Origin: Ignavibacteriota bacterium
Lineage (GTDB): Bacteria > Bacteroidota > Ignavibacteria > UBA10030 > SZUA-254
DNA length: 64,000 nt
Assembly: GCA_016212665.1 (NCBI GenBank)
Contig: JACREZ010000023.1
Location: 104,259-168,258, forward strand
Direction of reading: 5' to 3'
How positions within the stretch are numbered: position 1 is the stretch's first letter; each line of letters starts with the position of its first letter. The translations under genes were made by a program, and so were the position numbers. The notes beneath the pieces were generated by a model. The model did not search any database. It was not told the DNA's origin and saw nothing but the letters and a program-made list of their open reading frames with translations. Positions 44,247-55,023 of this stretch are shown one piece after another.

Positions 44247-45025
44247 ATGCCCGAAACCCGAAACCCGAAACCCGAAACCGTTTTAGGGGTTATTCCCGCT
44301 CGCTATACCTCCGTCCGTTTGCCCGCAAAACCGCTTGTTGATTTATGCGGCAAGACGATGGTTCAACGCGTGTACGAGCAGGCGAAAAAAGCCACGTTGC
44401 TGACAAGAGTGATTGTTGCAACCGATAACGAAGCGATTGCGCATGTTGTGAAATCGTTTGGAGGCGAAGTGATGATGACTTCTCCCGAATTACGTTCGGG
44501 AAGCGACCGCGTTGCAGCAGTTGCGCGGGAAATTGAGACTGACATTGTTGTGAATATACAAGGGGATGAACCGCTCATTGAGCCGGAAATGATTGACCAA
44601 GCCGTTCGCCCGCTGATTCAGGATTCAACGACTCAGGTTGGAACTCTTATAAGAAAAATCGAAACTGCCGATGAATTGCTAAACCCGAACATTGTCAAAG
44701 TTGTGCTTGATGAAAACCAATTCGCGCTCTATTTTTCCCGCTCGCCGATTCCGTATCTCCGCGAAAGTACGACGAAGGATGATTGGCACACACGGCATCA
44801 ATACTATAAACACATCGGCTTGTATGTTTTCAGAAAAGAGTTTCTGCTTGAATATTCTTCATGGCAAGAATCGAAACTTGAGCAGGCAGAGAAACTTGAA
44901 CAGTTACGGATTCTAGAGCATGGCGTTCGTATCAAAGCGGCAGTCACGGAATTTGACAGCATCCCGATTGATACCGCCGAAGATGCTGAACGAGTTCGAA
45001 CCATCATCAAACAAAAGGAAAAATT

Positions 45026-45029
<4 letters not shown>
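44247..45029 (+). CDS. kdsB: 3-deoxy-manno-octulosonate cytidylyltransferase
   Basis: KdsB activates KDO with CTP for lipid A/LPS core synthesis. The nucleotidyltransferase signature GVIPARYTSVRLPAKPLVDLCGKTMVQRVYEQAKK, the metal motif NIQGDEPLI and RSPIPY are present. The start is the ATG at 44247; no other ATG, GTG or TTG lies between it and VIPAR. Hence the first 11 residues (MPETRNPKPET) come from a four-copy CCCGAAA repeat at 44250-44277, which is unusual, since homologues start right before the IPAR motif. The stop overlaps the next gene by 4 bp. Confidence 0.94.
44250..44277. repeat. Perfect CCCGAAA heptamer x4 inside the kdsB start
   Basis: Four identical 7-bp units, the complement of the GTTTCGG form seen at 35197 and 62654, directly follow the kdsB ATG. 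Because 7 is not a multiple of 3, a change of one unit would shift the reading frame. Degenerate AAA-rich heptamers precede it from about 44190. Confidence 0.9.
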
Positions 45030-47276
<2,247 letters not shown>

Positions 47277-47313
47277 GTAACATATACATTGAAAATCAAA
47301 AGAGGAGTAATAA

Positions 47314-48021
47314 TTGACCATGAAGTACTTTCATAAAATTAATCCAGGTTGTTATTTTTTATTGATGGCAATAGTGCTAATGGTCGCTGGTTGTGCGCCA
47401 AGTTTTGTGTACAGTCCATCATTAGATTTGCCGGCAAAATCAGTCGGGAAAAATAATATTCAGTTGAATTATGGATTTATCGGACTTCCAGAAACGAGAC
47501 CTGATGACGCAGGACAGAAAATAAGTTGGGGGACACAGGGTACGGCTCGCTTTGGATTCAGCAATTCAATATCGGGACAATTACGAATTTGGAAAGATGG
47601 TTCTGATAATGTTGCAAAAGGAAGAGGCGGGTTATCATTTGGTGCAATTTTCATGCTCAATGATTCAACAAGCGCGACGAGAATCGGTTTGGGTTCGATT
47701 GAAGGATTTGTTTGGGATGAAAAAGAAGTTGGTGGTGGTGGCGGTATGGTGCCGGTCATTTTTTGGTTTCCACCTTCTAACCATGTTTCAGTTTATGCCG
47801 CAATAGGACCGGCAATTGGCATTAGAAATTTGTACGCGTCTGAATCAAAAAAGCATAGTTCGTGGGGCTTGGGGATCATCACAAATGCAGGAGTTGCTCT
47901 CTATGGAGTTTCGGTGTTTCAGATTAATGCAGAAATGACGGGAATATTTCAACTTAACAATTATGATTCTGTCGGGCATTTAATCCTTTCGCCGAGCATT
48001 TCTCTTTCTTTGAATTTTTAG
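47314..48021 (+). CDS. Predicted lipoprotein of unknown function
   Basis: The sequence KINPGCYFLLMAIVLMVAGCAPS is a type-II signal peptide with the lipobox VAGC. The mature part alternates strands and glycines (NNIQLNYGFIGLPE, VSVYAAIGPAIGIRNLYASE, GHLILSPSISLSLNF) and may be an eight-stranded outer-membrane-like barrel. TTG at 47314 is well spaced from AGGAG, while ATG at 47320 is also possible. No family is recognised. It follows pyrG by 37 bp. Confidence 0.65.
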   Translation: MTMKYFHKINPGCYFLLMAIVLMVAGCAPSFVYSPSLDLPAKSVGKNNIQLNYGFIGLPETRPDDAGQKISWGTQGTARFGFSNSISGQLRIWKDGSDNVAKGRGGLSFGAIFMLNDSTSATRIGLGSIEGFVWDEKEVGGGGGMVPVIFWFPPSNHVSVYAAIGPAIGIRNLYASESKKHSSWGLGIITNAGVALYGVSVFQINAEMTGIFQLNNYDSVGHLILSPSISLSLNF

Positions 48022-48027
48022 TCAAGG

Positions 48028-48609
48028 ATGAATACTCAAACTGTTACACTTGAAGGCACTCATGTCCGTCTTGAACCTCTCTCAATGTACCATCACTCAC
48101 AACTTTGTGAAATCGGGTTGGATGATGAACTCTGGAAATGGACGATGACTGTGATGAAAACTCCCGACAATATGAAGTCATACATCGAAACTGCGATGAA
48201 GTGGCAAGCAGAAGGAACTGCTCTGCCGTTTGCAATCATTGAAAAGAAGTCAAACATGGCAATCGGGAGTACGCGCTACGGAAATATTGAAAGAGCGAAC
48301 AGACGCTTGGAAATCGGATGGACGTGGATTGCGAGGCAATGGCAACGAACATCAATCAATACAGAAACAAAACTTCTTCTTCTCACTCACGCATTTGAAA
48401 CGCTTGGTTGCATTCGTGTTGAATTCAAAACAGACTCGCTCAATCAACAATCACGCAACGCACTGCTTCGCATTGGAGCAAAGGAAGAAGGTATATTTCG
48501 TAACCACATGATAACTCCAAGCGGACGTTACCGGCACTCGGTCTATTTCAGCATCATCGAAACCGAGTGGCAAAATGTAAAACGGAAGCTTGAAGAGAAA
48601 ATGAAATAG
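48028..48609 (+). CDS. GNAT acetyltransferase, RimJ/RimL type
   Basis: The 193-residue protein has the RimJ/RimL layout: VTLEGTHVRLEPLSMYHHSQLCEI at the N-terminus, SNMAIGSTRYGNIERANRRLEIGWTWIARQWQRTSINTETKLLLLTHAFETLGCIRVEFKTD in the acetyl-CoA site, and NQQSRNALLRIGAKEEGIFRNH. The substrate is unknown. It lies 6 bp after the lipoprotein gene. Confidence 0.85.
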   Translation: MNTQTVTLEGTHVRLEPLSMYHHSQLCEIGLDDELWKWTMTVMKTPDNMKSYIETAMKWQAEGTALPFAIIEKKSNMAIGSTRYGNIERANRRLEIGWTWIARQWQRTSINTETKLLLLTHAFETLGCIRVEFKTDSLNQQSRNALLRIGAKEEGIFRNHMITPSGRYRHSVYFSIIETEWQNVKRKLEEKMK

Positions 48610-48708
48610 AAAGCCGCTCACCGGCTCGCAACCTTGTTTTCCGCTGTTGCCCAACTTCAGTTAGGAATTAAGATATGCTTTTGTTACTTTTCAAGAGCAA
48701 AAAAGTAA

Positions 48709-49184
48709 ATGCAGAAACCGTCTGTATATATTGAAACTACGATTTTCAGTTACCTCGCATCAAAACCGAGCAAAGATTTAATTATTGCAGGACATCAACA
48801 AATTACTCATGAGTGGTGGCAAGATATACGCCCTAAGTATGACTGTTATATTTCTGCATTTGTAGTTCAGGAGATAGAACGCGGCGATGAGGAATCTGCA
48901 AAACGGAGATTATCATTTATTAACGAAGCCACCGTGCTTCGGGCAAATGAAGAGATTCGGCAATTAGCGGCAATCTATTTTGAGATTCTTCAGATACCGA
49001 GTTCTGCAAAATTGATGCGGCACACCTTGCCATGGCATCGTGGTATCGAATTGATTTTGTTGCCAGTTGGAATTGTAAACATATCGCAAGTGGTCGGGTA
49101 CAGAAAATACTCTCTTTGATAAACTCTAAACGTAATTTACACACTCCCGTTTTATGTACGCCGGAAGAATTAATGGAGATATAA
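48709..49184 (+). pseudogene. PIN-domain toxin (VapC-like), frameshifted
   Basis: The frame from 48709 encodes the PIN start MQKPSVYIETTIFSYLASKPSKDLIIAGHQQITHEWW up to about residue 103, but then diverges. Adding one A to the A-run at 49008-49011 restores a frame that reads KIDAAHLAMASWYRIDFVASWN and continues to a TAA at 49182-49184, which is the normal PIN C-terminus with its acidic site. So the gene is full-length apart from a one-base deletion, either a real inactivation or a sequencing or assembly error in a homopolymer. A small partner gene follows 1 bp later. Confidence 0.85.
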
Positions 49185-49185
49185 T

Positions 49186-49359
49186 ATGCAAATAGATCCT
49201 ATAGTTGAAGAAGTTCGAATAATTCGTTTAACGATAGAGGAAGAAAGTCATTTTGATTTCAAGGAAATTTTTGAAAGAGCAAAAGAGAAAGAAGCCCGGA
49301 TTGATCAGGTTATGATAGACAACCCCATCAAAACGAATAAAGAAGAAGTAATGGCATAG
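49186..49359 (+). CDS. Small acidic protein, putative partner/antitoxin of the PIN protein
   Basis: This 57-residue frame begins at the ATG at 49186, 1 bp after the restored PIN gene stop, and reads MQIDPIVEEVRIIRLTIEEE, then HFDFKEIFERAKEKEARIDQ. Small proteins of the form DPIVEEVR are usual neighbours of IETT-type PIN genes and are thought to be their antitoxins. It has no membrane segment. It ends with TAG at 49357-49359. Confidence 0.7.
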   Translation: MQIDPIVEEVRIIRLTIEEESHFDFKEIFERAKEKEARIDQVMIDNPIKTNKEEVMA

Positions 49360-49402
49360 TTGTTTTTACATTGTATTTTTTGATTGCTCGTTTCAAATGC
49401 TG

Positions 49403-50866
49403 TTACTCATTCCGCAACGCCGCAACCGGGTCAACTCGAGCGGCGCGGGAAGCAGGAAAATATCCCGCAAGAAGACTGACGACAACTCCAATCGAAAGCG
49501 CAATCAAAATCAGCCAGAGCGGAAGCGCGAATAAATCAATTGGCGTGATGCCTTCATCTTTCATATAACTTTGTGCAACAGCGGAAACGACGCGCGTAAT
49601 TCCCCAGCCGAACGCAATCCCCGCCGCGGAACCAAGAATTCCGATGACGCCTGACTCAACCAGAAACAACGAACGGATTTCCCGTTCATCAGCTCCAAGC
49701 GATTTCAGAATTCCGATTTCTTTCCTCCGTTCGTTCACCGACATGAACATCGTGTTGACAATGCCGAGCGAAGCGGTGACAAGTGCAATCAATCCGATGA
49801 CACCGAGAGCCAAATCAAAATAAAAAAACGCTCGCTGAATTTCCTCAAACTCTGCCGCAAAACTGAATGTCCTGAATCCCATCGCTTCTATCGAATCGCT
49901 GAGCGTTTTGTACATGACTTTCGGGTCGAAATCAATCGTGAGTTTGGAAAAGGTTTTTACGTCGGTGTTCTCAGGATTTGAAAAAAGTGTTCCGGAACTC
50001 ATTGCGGAAAATATTTCGGTCGGACTTCCACCCAAACCGCCGGTGCTGAATCGTGTTGCGGTGCCGGACGGAATAATAACCTGTTCGATTTTCAGACGAC
50101 GCCCGCGTGTCGGTTCGCGCACGCCACAAATTGTCAGCGTGTCGCTGATGGTTTCCCGAGCGTGGAGAAAGCCGTTCAGAAATCGTTGAAGCGCTTCGTT
50201 TGCTTCCGTCCTGATAAGGTTACTCCGGTAGCGACTGTGAAACAGCGAATCAAAATGAATCCGCTTTAGCCGGTCAATGATAGTTTCTCCATTATCAACA
50301 AGAATATGAACGAGTCCGCTATCAACAACCGAGACGCTGACAGAGACCGTAACGGATTTGCCGATTGCAGATTCGGGAGAAGTCCATCCCAACTCTTTCA
50401 TCAACTCATCCGAAATAATTGCTTGTTTCGAACTATCACTGCTGAATGATGAACCGGCGACAAAGGTGGAAAATAATTTTGTCCGTGTTGCGCTGATTGG
50501 CAATGCCTGCGCTTTCGATTCAACTGTTGTATCGTTACAGTGAACTTTCACCGAGAAAGCATCGTACGGATAGACAAGATTGACGCCCGGAACAGCGGCG
50601 ATGCGCTCGATTGCCGCGTTATCAAGTTTTGCCGGAGGTACTGTGTCGGTCCCGTTTTCTTTCTCTTTCGGATAGACTTGCATCGTTGAGAAGAGTCCGA
50701 GTTTGTTGAACTCGTTTTCAATGTACGCCTGATTTCCCGCGCCGAAGGAAAGCATAGAAACAAACGCGGCAATCGCGATGAGAACGCCGGACGTTGTCAG
50801 AATCGTACGGAGTTTCATCCGCCACATATTTCCCGAAGAGACAACCAGCAAATCATGGAAGGTCAT
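49403..50866 (-). CDS. MacB-like ABC transporter permease (FtsX domain)
   Basis: The protein has one N-terminal transmembrane helix (LTTSGVLIAIAAFVSMLSFGAG), a large periplasmic domain (MacB_PCD, about residues 50-350), and three C-terminal helices (LALGVIGLIALVTASLGIVNTMF, ESGVIGILGSAAGIAFGWGI, LWLILIALSIGVVVSLLAGYFP) with the FtsX signature MSVNERRKEIGILKSLGA. Mechanotransmission ABC systems of this type move lipoproteins or export small molecules or peptides; the substrate is unknown. The start overlaps the ATPase gene stop by 4 bp. Confidence 0.9.
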   Translation of the reverse strand: MTFHDLLVVSSGNMWRMKLRTILTTSGVLIAIAAFVSMLSFGAGNQAYIENEFNKLGLFSTMQVYPKEKENGTDTVPPAKLDNAAIERIAAVPGVNLVYPYDAFSVKVHCNDTTVESKAQALPISATRTKLFSTFVAGSSFSSDSSKQAIISDELMKELGWTSPESAIGKSVTVSVSVSVVDSGLVHILVDNGETIIDRLKRIHFDSLFHSRYRSNLIRTEANEALQRFLNGFLHARETISDTLTICGVREPTRGRRLKIEQVIIPSGTATRFSTGGLGGSPTEIFSAMSSGTLFSNPENTDVKTFSKLTIDFDPKVMYKTLSDSIEAMGFRTFSFAAEFEEIQRAFFYFDLALGVIGLIALVTASLGIVNTMFMSVNERRKEIGILKSLGADEREIRSLFLVESGVIGILGSAAGIAFGWGITRVVSAVAQSYMKDEGITPIDLFALPLWLILIALSIGVVVSLLAGYFPASRAARVDPVAALRNE

Positions 50867-51576
50867 GCTTGAACCCCTTGTACTGTTTGTGATTCATCGG
50901 AAACGATTTTCCCGTACTGCATTCTGATGATGCGATGAGCATTTGCTTTCGCCATTTCAAGATTGTGTGTGACTAACACAATCGTTAAGCCGTTCTTGTT
51001 CAGCGAGGTGAGGAGAGAAATTATTTGTTGAGTGTTTTCAAAATCGAGATTGCCCGTTGGTTCATCGGCAAAAAGAATTTCCGGTTGCTTCACGATTGCA
51101 CGGGCAAGCGCAACACGTTGTTGCTCGCCGCCGGATAAATCTGCAGGGTGATGTGTGATTCTGTCCGACAAACCCAATTGTTCAAGAATTTTGATTGCAA
51201 GACGGCGGCGTTCTTTCGGCAGAGTATCATTAAAGAGCAACGCCATTTCCACGTTTTGTAATGCAGTATAGTGGGCAATCAGATTGAATGACTGAAACAC
51301 CATCCCGACTTTGTGTGCGCGGTACGCAGAACGTTCGCGTCTCGTCATTCCTGTCAACGACATTCCTTCGAATTCGACCACGCCGGATGTTGGCGTATCG
51401 AGCCCGGCAAGGAGATTCAGCATGGTAGTTTTGCCTGAGCCAGAAGAACCAACGATGCTGAGAAACTCTCCGCGTTGGACAATCATGGAAGCATCGTCTA
51501 ATGCACGCACCTCGTGGCTTCCCCGTTTGTAGTAACGACAGAGATTCATTGTTTTAAGGTAAGCGTTGTCCGACAT
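50863..51576 (-). CDS. ABC transporter ATP-binding protein (LolD/MacB type)
   Basis: The 237-residue ATPase has Walker [13 protein letters not shown], the signature [15 protein letters not shown] and Walker [13 protein letters not shown], followed by the LolD/MacB-type H-loop [11 protein letters not shown]. It overlaps the permease gene by 4 bp. No membrane fusion protein gene is adjacent. Confidence 0.93.
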   Translation of the reverse strand: MSDNAYLKTMNLCRYYKRGSHEVRALDDASMIVQRGEFLSIVGSSGSGKTTMLNLLAGLDTPTSGVVEFEGMSLTGMTRRERSAYRAHKVGMVFQSFNLIAHYTALQNVEMALLFNDTLPKERRRLAIKILEQLGLSDRITHHPADLSGGEQQRVALARAIVKQPEILFADEPTGNLDFENTQQIISLLTSLNKNGLTIVLVTHNLEMAKANAHRIIRMQYGKIVSDESQTVQGVQA

Positions 51577-51586
51577 AGCGAACGGA

Positions 51587-51614
51587 GTTAAAAGTTTAAA
51601 GTTAAAAGTGAAAA
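51587..51614. repeat. GTTAAAA-type heptamer array (4 units)
   Basis: GTTAAAA, GTTTAAA, GTTAAAA and GTGAAAA follow in phase, 10 bp upstream of the ABC ATPase start. Confidence 0.65.
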
Positions 51615-51662
51615 ATGCTTTCTAACCTAAACGACTATTTGAGAACAAAGTTTCAGGCATCA

Positions 51663-52835
51663 TCAGAGATTGGAGGTAACATAAGTTCTTAGCTCTTCGA
51701 TGCCTCGGCGAAACGTTTGTTCTTCAACCAACAAACTTACAACGAGATTGCCCTCTGTTTGTAAATCAAAAAAGTAACCCGGAAAAAGATGGACATTTCT
51801 TTTCTCTAACACCTCAATTGCCCATTCTTCATCTGTCTTAGTTTGAGGAACGTGGAGAATTCCGTACCAGCCACCTTCGCTTTGGTGAGTAGTGAGTGGT
51901 GAGTGGTTAGTTAGGGATTGCAAAGAACGATAGTTTGATTTGATTCGGGTTTGAATTTGTTGACGAATGGTTTCACCGCATTGAAGCAGTTTTGGAAGCG
52001 CTACTTGTACTGGTGTGTTGATGGAAAGAAACATATCACATAAAACTTCTAACCGTCCACTTGCTTCTTTAACATCGAACCTCGAACCGCCAACCACGAA
52101 CCATCCCAATTTCATTTGAGGAAGTCCGCACATCTTCGAGATTCCATTGAGTGTGAACGTGAGAACTTCCGATTCTCCTGCTGTTGAAATTATCTCTTGT
52201 TCAGAACGAAAAGGGTAGTCAATGAACACTTCATCAACGAGCAATGCAAGGGAATGTTCATGTGCAATCTGTTTGATTGATTCTAACTCGTGGTGTTTGA
52301 GAAAACTCCCGGTCGGGTTGTGCGGATTGATGAGGACAATTACTTTTGTCTGTGGAGTGATAGCATCGCGGATTGATTGAATGTCAATCATCCAATCGTC
52401 GTTGTAATGCAAATGATAATGACGAAGTTGTACGTCATTAATTTGCGCGAGATACTCAAACAACGGATACGATGGTTGAGGAACAAGAACATTGTCGCCT
52501 CCATTACACAACAACTTGAAAAGAAGCGAGTACGATTCGCTTGTGCTTGCCGTGAGAAAAATGTTTGATGAGTCAACTGCAATGCCCCGGACTGAATAAT
52601 ATTCAACTATTGCTTCTCTGGCAGAAAGAAGTCCGCGTGCATCCGGTTCATAACTCAGTGTTCGAGCATCTGAAAGTGCGGAAAGAATTTTCTGCTCAGG
52701 ATACACGAAGCCGCACTCTGTCGGATTGGAAACAGTGAGGTCAAGGATTGTTTCTCCGTTTGTTTTCTTCTGTTCCAGAAGACGGTGGAGAGCATTTGGT
52801 TGGCGATGCCAGTTTGTTCTTGTACTAAAATTCAT
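51663..52835 (-). CDS. PLP-dependent class I/II aminotransferase
   Basis: The family motifs are SNPTECGFVYPEQKI, EPDARGLLSAREAIVEYY, TASTSESYSLLFKLLCNGGDNVLVPQPSYPLFEYLA, VLINPHNPTGSFL, ALLVDEVFIDY and the PLP Lys in TFTLNGISKMCGLPQMKLGW. The substrate is unclear; it is near the aspartate/alanine-type group. I use the ATG at 52835, though a GTG lies 6 bp upstream. Residues about 308-319 (SLTNHSPLTTHQSEGG) are encoded by a heptamer array at 51884-51911, an unusual insertion in a C-terminal loop. Confidence 0.9.
   Translation of the reverse strand: MNFSTRTNWHRQPNALHRLLEQKKTNGETILDLTVSNPTECGFVYPEQKILSALSDARTLSYEPDARGLLSAREAIVEYYSVRGIAVDSSNIFLTASTSESYSLLFKLLCNGGDNVLVPQPSYPLFEYLAQINDVQLRHYHLHYNDDWMIDIQSIRDAITPQTKVIVLINPHNPTGSFLKHHELESIKQIAHEHSLALLVDEVFIDYPFRSEQEIISTAGESEVLTFTLNGISKMCGLPQMKLGWFVVGGSRFDVKEASGRLEVLCDMFLSINTPVQVALPKLLQCGETIRQQIQTRIKSNYRSLQSLTNHSPLTTHQSEGGWYGILHVPQTKTDEEWAIEVLEKRNVHLFPGYFFDLQTEGNLVVSLLVEEQTFRRGIEELRTYVTSNL
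51884..51911. repeat. GGTGAGT-type heptamer array inside a coding sequence
   Basis: GGTGAGT, AGTGAGT, GGTGAGT and GGTTAGT lie in phase within the aminotransferase gene and translate on the minus strand to a Thr/His/Ser-rich loop. The same units occur intergenically at 63210-63230. Confidence 0.85.
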
Positions 52836-52926
52836 CTGCACAAACGTACGGGGAAGTTGTAACGAAACAATTCTGATACCTCAATCCATTGCGGTAAAAT
52901 CTAACAGAAAAAACTGTAACGGGTAA

Positions 52927-53853
52927 CTATTCTACGTTCTTTCCGGTCAACCGCATCAATGCTTCGCAATACAAATCGGAAGTTTTTTGAATGATAGTTT
53001 CCGGCATTATTGGTCCGGGAGGTTGCTTGTTAAAGTTAATGGAGAGAAGGTAATCGCGCACAAATTGTTTGTCAAAACTATCCTGCGATTTGCCGGGATG
53101 ATAGTTCGTGGTTGACCAAAAACGTGAAGAATCCGGTGTGAGAAGTTCATCAATAATGATGAGCCGGTTATCGAAGAAACCGAACTCCATTTTTGTATCG
53201 GCGAGAATAATGCCGCGTTGTTCCGCTATCTCGCTCGCTCGTTGATACACGGCGAGAGAAATATCACGCACAAGTTCCGCCGTCTCTTTTCCTATCATCG
53301 AAACGGCTTGCTCGAAACTAATATTTTCGTCATGCCCGACATCTGCTTTTGTTGAGGGAGTAAAAATCGGCTCCGGCAATTTTGATGATTCGACCAATCC
53401 CCGCGGTAATGAAATTCCACAAACAGTGTTTGTTTTCTTGTATTCGTTCCAACCCGAACCGGCAAGATACCCGCGTACGATACATTCAACAGGAAGCGGT
53501 TTCGCCTTTTTTACGACAATACTTCTGCCACGCAGTTCTTCAGCATGCTGTTGACATTCGGAAGGAAAATCTTCAACCTTCGTTGCAACAAGATGATTGG
53601 GAATGATTTCTTTCATCTGTTCAAACCAGAAGTTGGAAATCTGATTCAGCACTTTTCCTTTGAGAGGAATCGGTTGTGGCATCACGACATCGAATGCGGA
53701 GAGCCGGTCCGTTGCTACGATGAGGAAATGCTCGCCGAGGTCGTACATGTCGCGAACCTTCCCGCGTTTCAAGAATTGAAGATTTGAAAAAGATGTTTCG
53801 TACACAGTTCCCTTAGATGTGAGATGTGAGATATGAGATGTGGGTGTTGACAT
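52927..53853 (-). CDS. purC: Phosphoribosylaminoimidazole-succinocarboxamide synthase
   Basis: PurC ligates aspartate to CAIR in purine synthesis. The motifs [55 protein letters not shown] and DSSRFW are intact. I start it at the ATG at 53853 because AAGGA lies 11 bp upstream and the longer frame overlaps the preceding gene. This makes 308 residues; the first dozen ([13 protein letters not shown]) come from a heptamer array and are probably not part of the ancestral protein. Confidence 0.95.
   Translation of the reverse strand: MSTPTSHISHLTSKGTVYETSFSNLQFLKRGKVRDMYDLGEHFLIVATDRLSAFDVVMPQPIPLKGKVLNQISNFWFEQMKEIIPNHLVATKVEDFPSECQQHAEELRGRSIVVKKAKPLPVECIVRGYLAGSGWNEYKKTNTVCGISLPRGLVESSKLPEPIFTPSTKADVGHDENISFEQAVSMIGKETAELVRDISLAVYQRASEIAEQRGIILADTKMEFGFFDNRLIIIDELLTPDSSRFWSTTNYHPGKSQDSFDKQFVRDYLLSINFNKQPPGPIMPETIIQKTSDLYCEALMRLTGKNVE
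53816..53843. repeat. GATGTGA heptamer array in the purC N-terminal codons
   Basis: GATGTGA twice, GATATGA and GATGTGG in phase encode the minus-strand peptide SHISHLTS at the PurC N-terminus. Confidence 0.85.
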
Positions 53854-53869
53854 TTTAATTTTTTCCTTT

Positions 53870-54319
53870 TTACTTTTGAACTGAAGATGTGTGGTCATGA
53901 ACGACTTTCCATCCGTCATCAAACTTTCGCATCACAAGTGTGAAGACACCTTTGGGATTGTCCTTTTCACGTGTTAACTCCCACGAGCCGAACACCCACG
54001 CCGCTTCCTTCGAGAGCATATTGAATTCAAGATTGGAAAACTTCAGCGTTCCCATCTTCGCTTTTGTGTCGTACGATTTTTTATACTTCTCGTTTGTTGC
54101 TTTCCACCCGCGTTGGATGTTCCCTCCGCTCGTGAACAGCAAACTGTCTGATTTCCAGTAGCCATGCATGTAGCCATCAAGGTCGCCTTCATTCCATGCG
54201 GTTACTTGCTCATCAAGAACGGAGCGGACGGAAGAAAGTTCTTCTGCGTCTTTCTTTCCTTGTGAGAAACCATCTGTCGTTAGCGCGATTAAAAGAAAGA
54301 GAAATGGTAAAGTCTTCAT
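53870..54319 (-). CDS. Secreted SnoaL/NTF2-like (DUF4440) protein
   Basis: The 149-residue protein has a signal peptide ([19 protein letters not shown]) and an NTF2-like domain ([33 protein letters not shown] and [39 protein letters not shown]). The function is unknown. It lies between aat and purC, 3 bp after aat and 16 bp before purC in the same direction. Confidence 0.82.
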   Translation of the reverse strand: MKTLPFLFLLIALTTDGFSQGKKDAEELSSVRSVLDEQVTAWNEGDLDGYMHGYWKSDSLLFTSGGNIQRGWKATNEKYKKSYDTKAKMGTLKFSNLEFNMLSKEAAWVFGSWELTREKDNPKGVFTLVMRKFDDGWKVVHDHTSSVQK

Positions 54320-54322
54320 ACG

Positions 54323-54928
54323 TTATTCAATAAAATTACATTGTTTGTTAATGGATTTCTTCAAGAGTCTCAAATATTCATTACGCGAAATTTCGATTGC
54401 TCCGAACCGTGCGAGATGTGGAGTCATAAATTGCGTATCGAGCAGTTCAAATCCTTGTTGATTCAGCCGCTCAACGAGCGCAACCAATGCGACCTTCGAT
54501 GCGTCACGCACCCGACTGAACATTGATTCACCGAAGAACACTCCGCCGAGCGCAACTCCGTACAGTCCGCCTGCGAGCGAATGTTCTTTCCATGCTTCAA
54601 CACTGTGTGCAAATCCCAGATGATGAAGCAGTGTGTAACTCAAAATAATTTCTTTTGAAATCCATGTTTCCTTCCGTTCGCTGCACAACTGCATTACTTT
54701 TTCAAACTGTGTGTTGATTCTGATTTCAAATGTCTTCTTATTGATTGTTTGCCGGAGACTTCGCGGCACGTTGAATTTGTCTAACGGGAATATCGCCCGC
54801 GCTTCAGGCGAGTACCAACCGATTTCACCTTCACAGGAATCAGCCATCGGGAAGTAACCCTTCGCGTATGCGTTCAGCAAAAGTTCAGGGTCGAGAATCC
54901 TGAGTGAGGGTTTGGTATTCGTAGCCAT
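54323..54928 (-). CDS. aat: Leucyl/phenylalanyl-tRNA-protein transferase
   Basis: Aat adds Leu or Phe to proteins with N-terminal Lys or Arg for N-degron degradation. The motifs LLNAYAKGYFPMAD, GEIGWYSPEARAIFPLD, LHHLGFAHSVEAWKEHSLAGGLYGVALGGVFFGESMFS and LLDTQFMTPHLARFGA identify it. The 201-residue length is somewhat short but normal. Confidence 0.96.
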   Translation of the reverse strand: MATNTKPSLRILDPELLLNAYAKGYFPMADSCEGEIGWYSPEARAIFPLDKFNVPRSLRQTINKKTFEIRINTQFEKVMQLCSERKETWISKEIILSYTLLHHLGFAHSVEAWKEHSLAGGLYGVALGGVFFGESMFSRVRDASKVALVALVERLNQQGFELLDTQFMTPHLARFGAIEISRNEYLRLLKKSINKQCNFIE

Positions 54929-54944
54929 TGATTGTCAGTTGTTT

Positions 54945-54965
54945 GTTTGTAGTTTCTAGTTTTAG
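54945..54965. repeat. GTTTNNN heptamer array (3 units)
   Basis: GTTTGTA, GTTTCTA and GTTTTAG follow in phase just upstream of aat. They match the GTTTNNN consensus of the array at 4790-4845. Confidence 0.7.
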
Positions 54966-54995
54966 TTTATGGTCATTGGTAATCTCGTTCAACAA

Positions 54996-55023
54996 AAAAC
55001 ACAAAACTCAAAACTCAAAACTC
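54996..55023. repeat. AAAACTC heptamer array across the hutI stop
   Basis: AAAACAC and three copies of AAAACTC lie in phase and include the last codons and the TGA stop of hutI. This is the complement of the GAGTTTT form. Confidence 0.85.

Noticed and set aside
44247..44300. Later start for kdsB to avoid the repeat
   Set aside because: No ATG, GTG or TTG occurs in frame before the essential IPAR motif.
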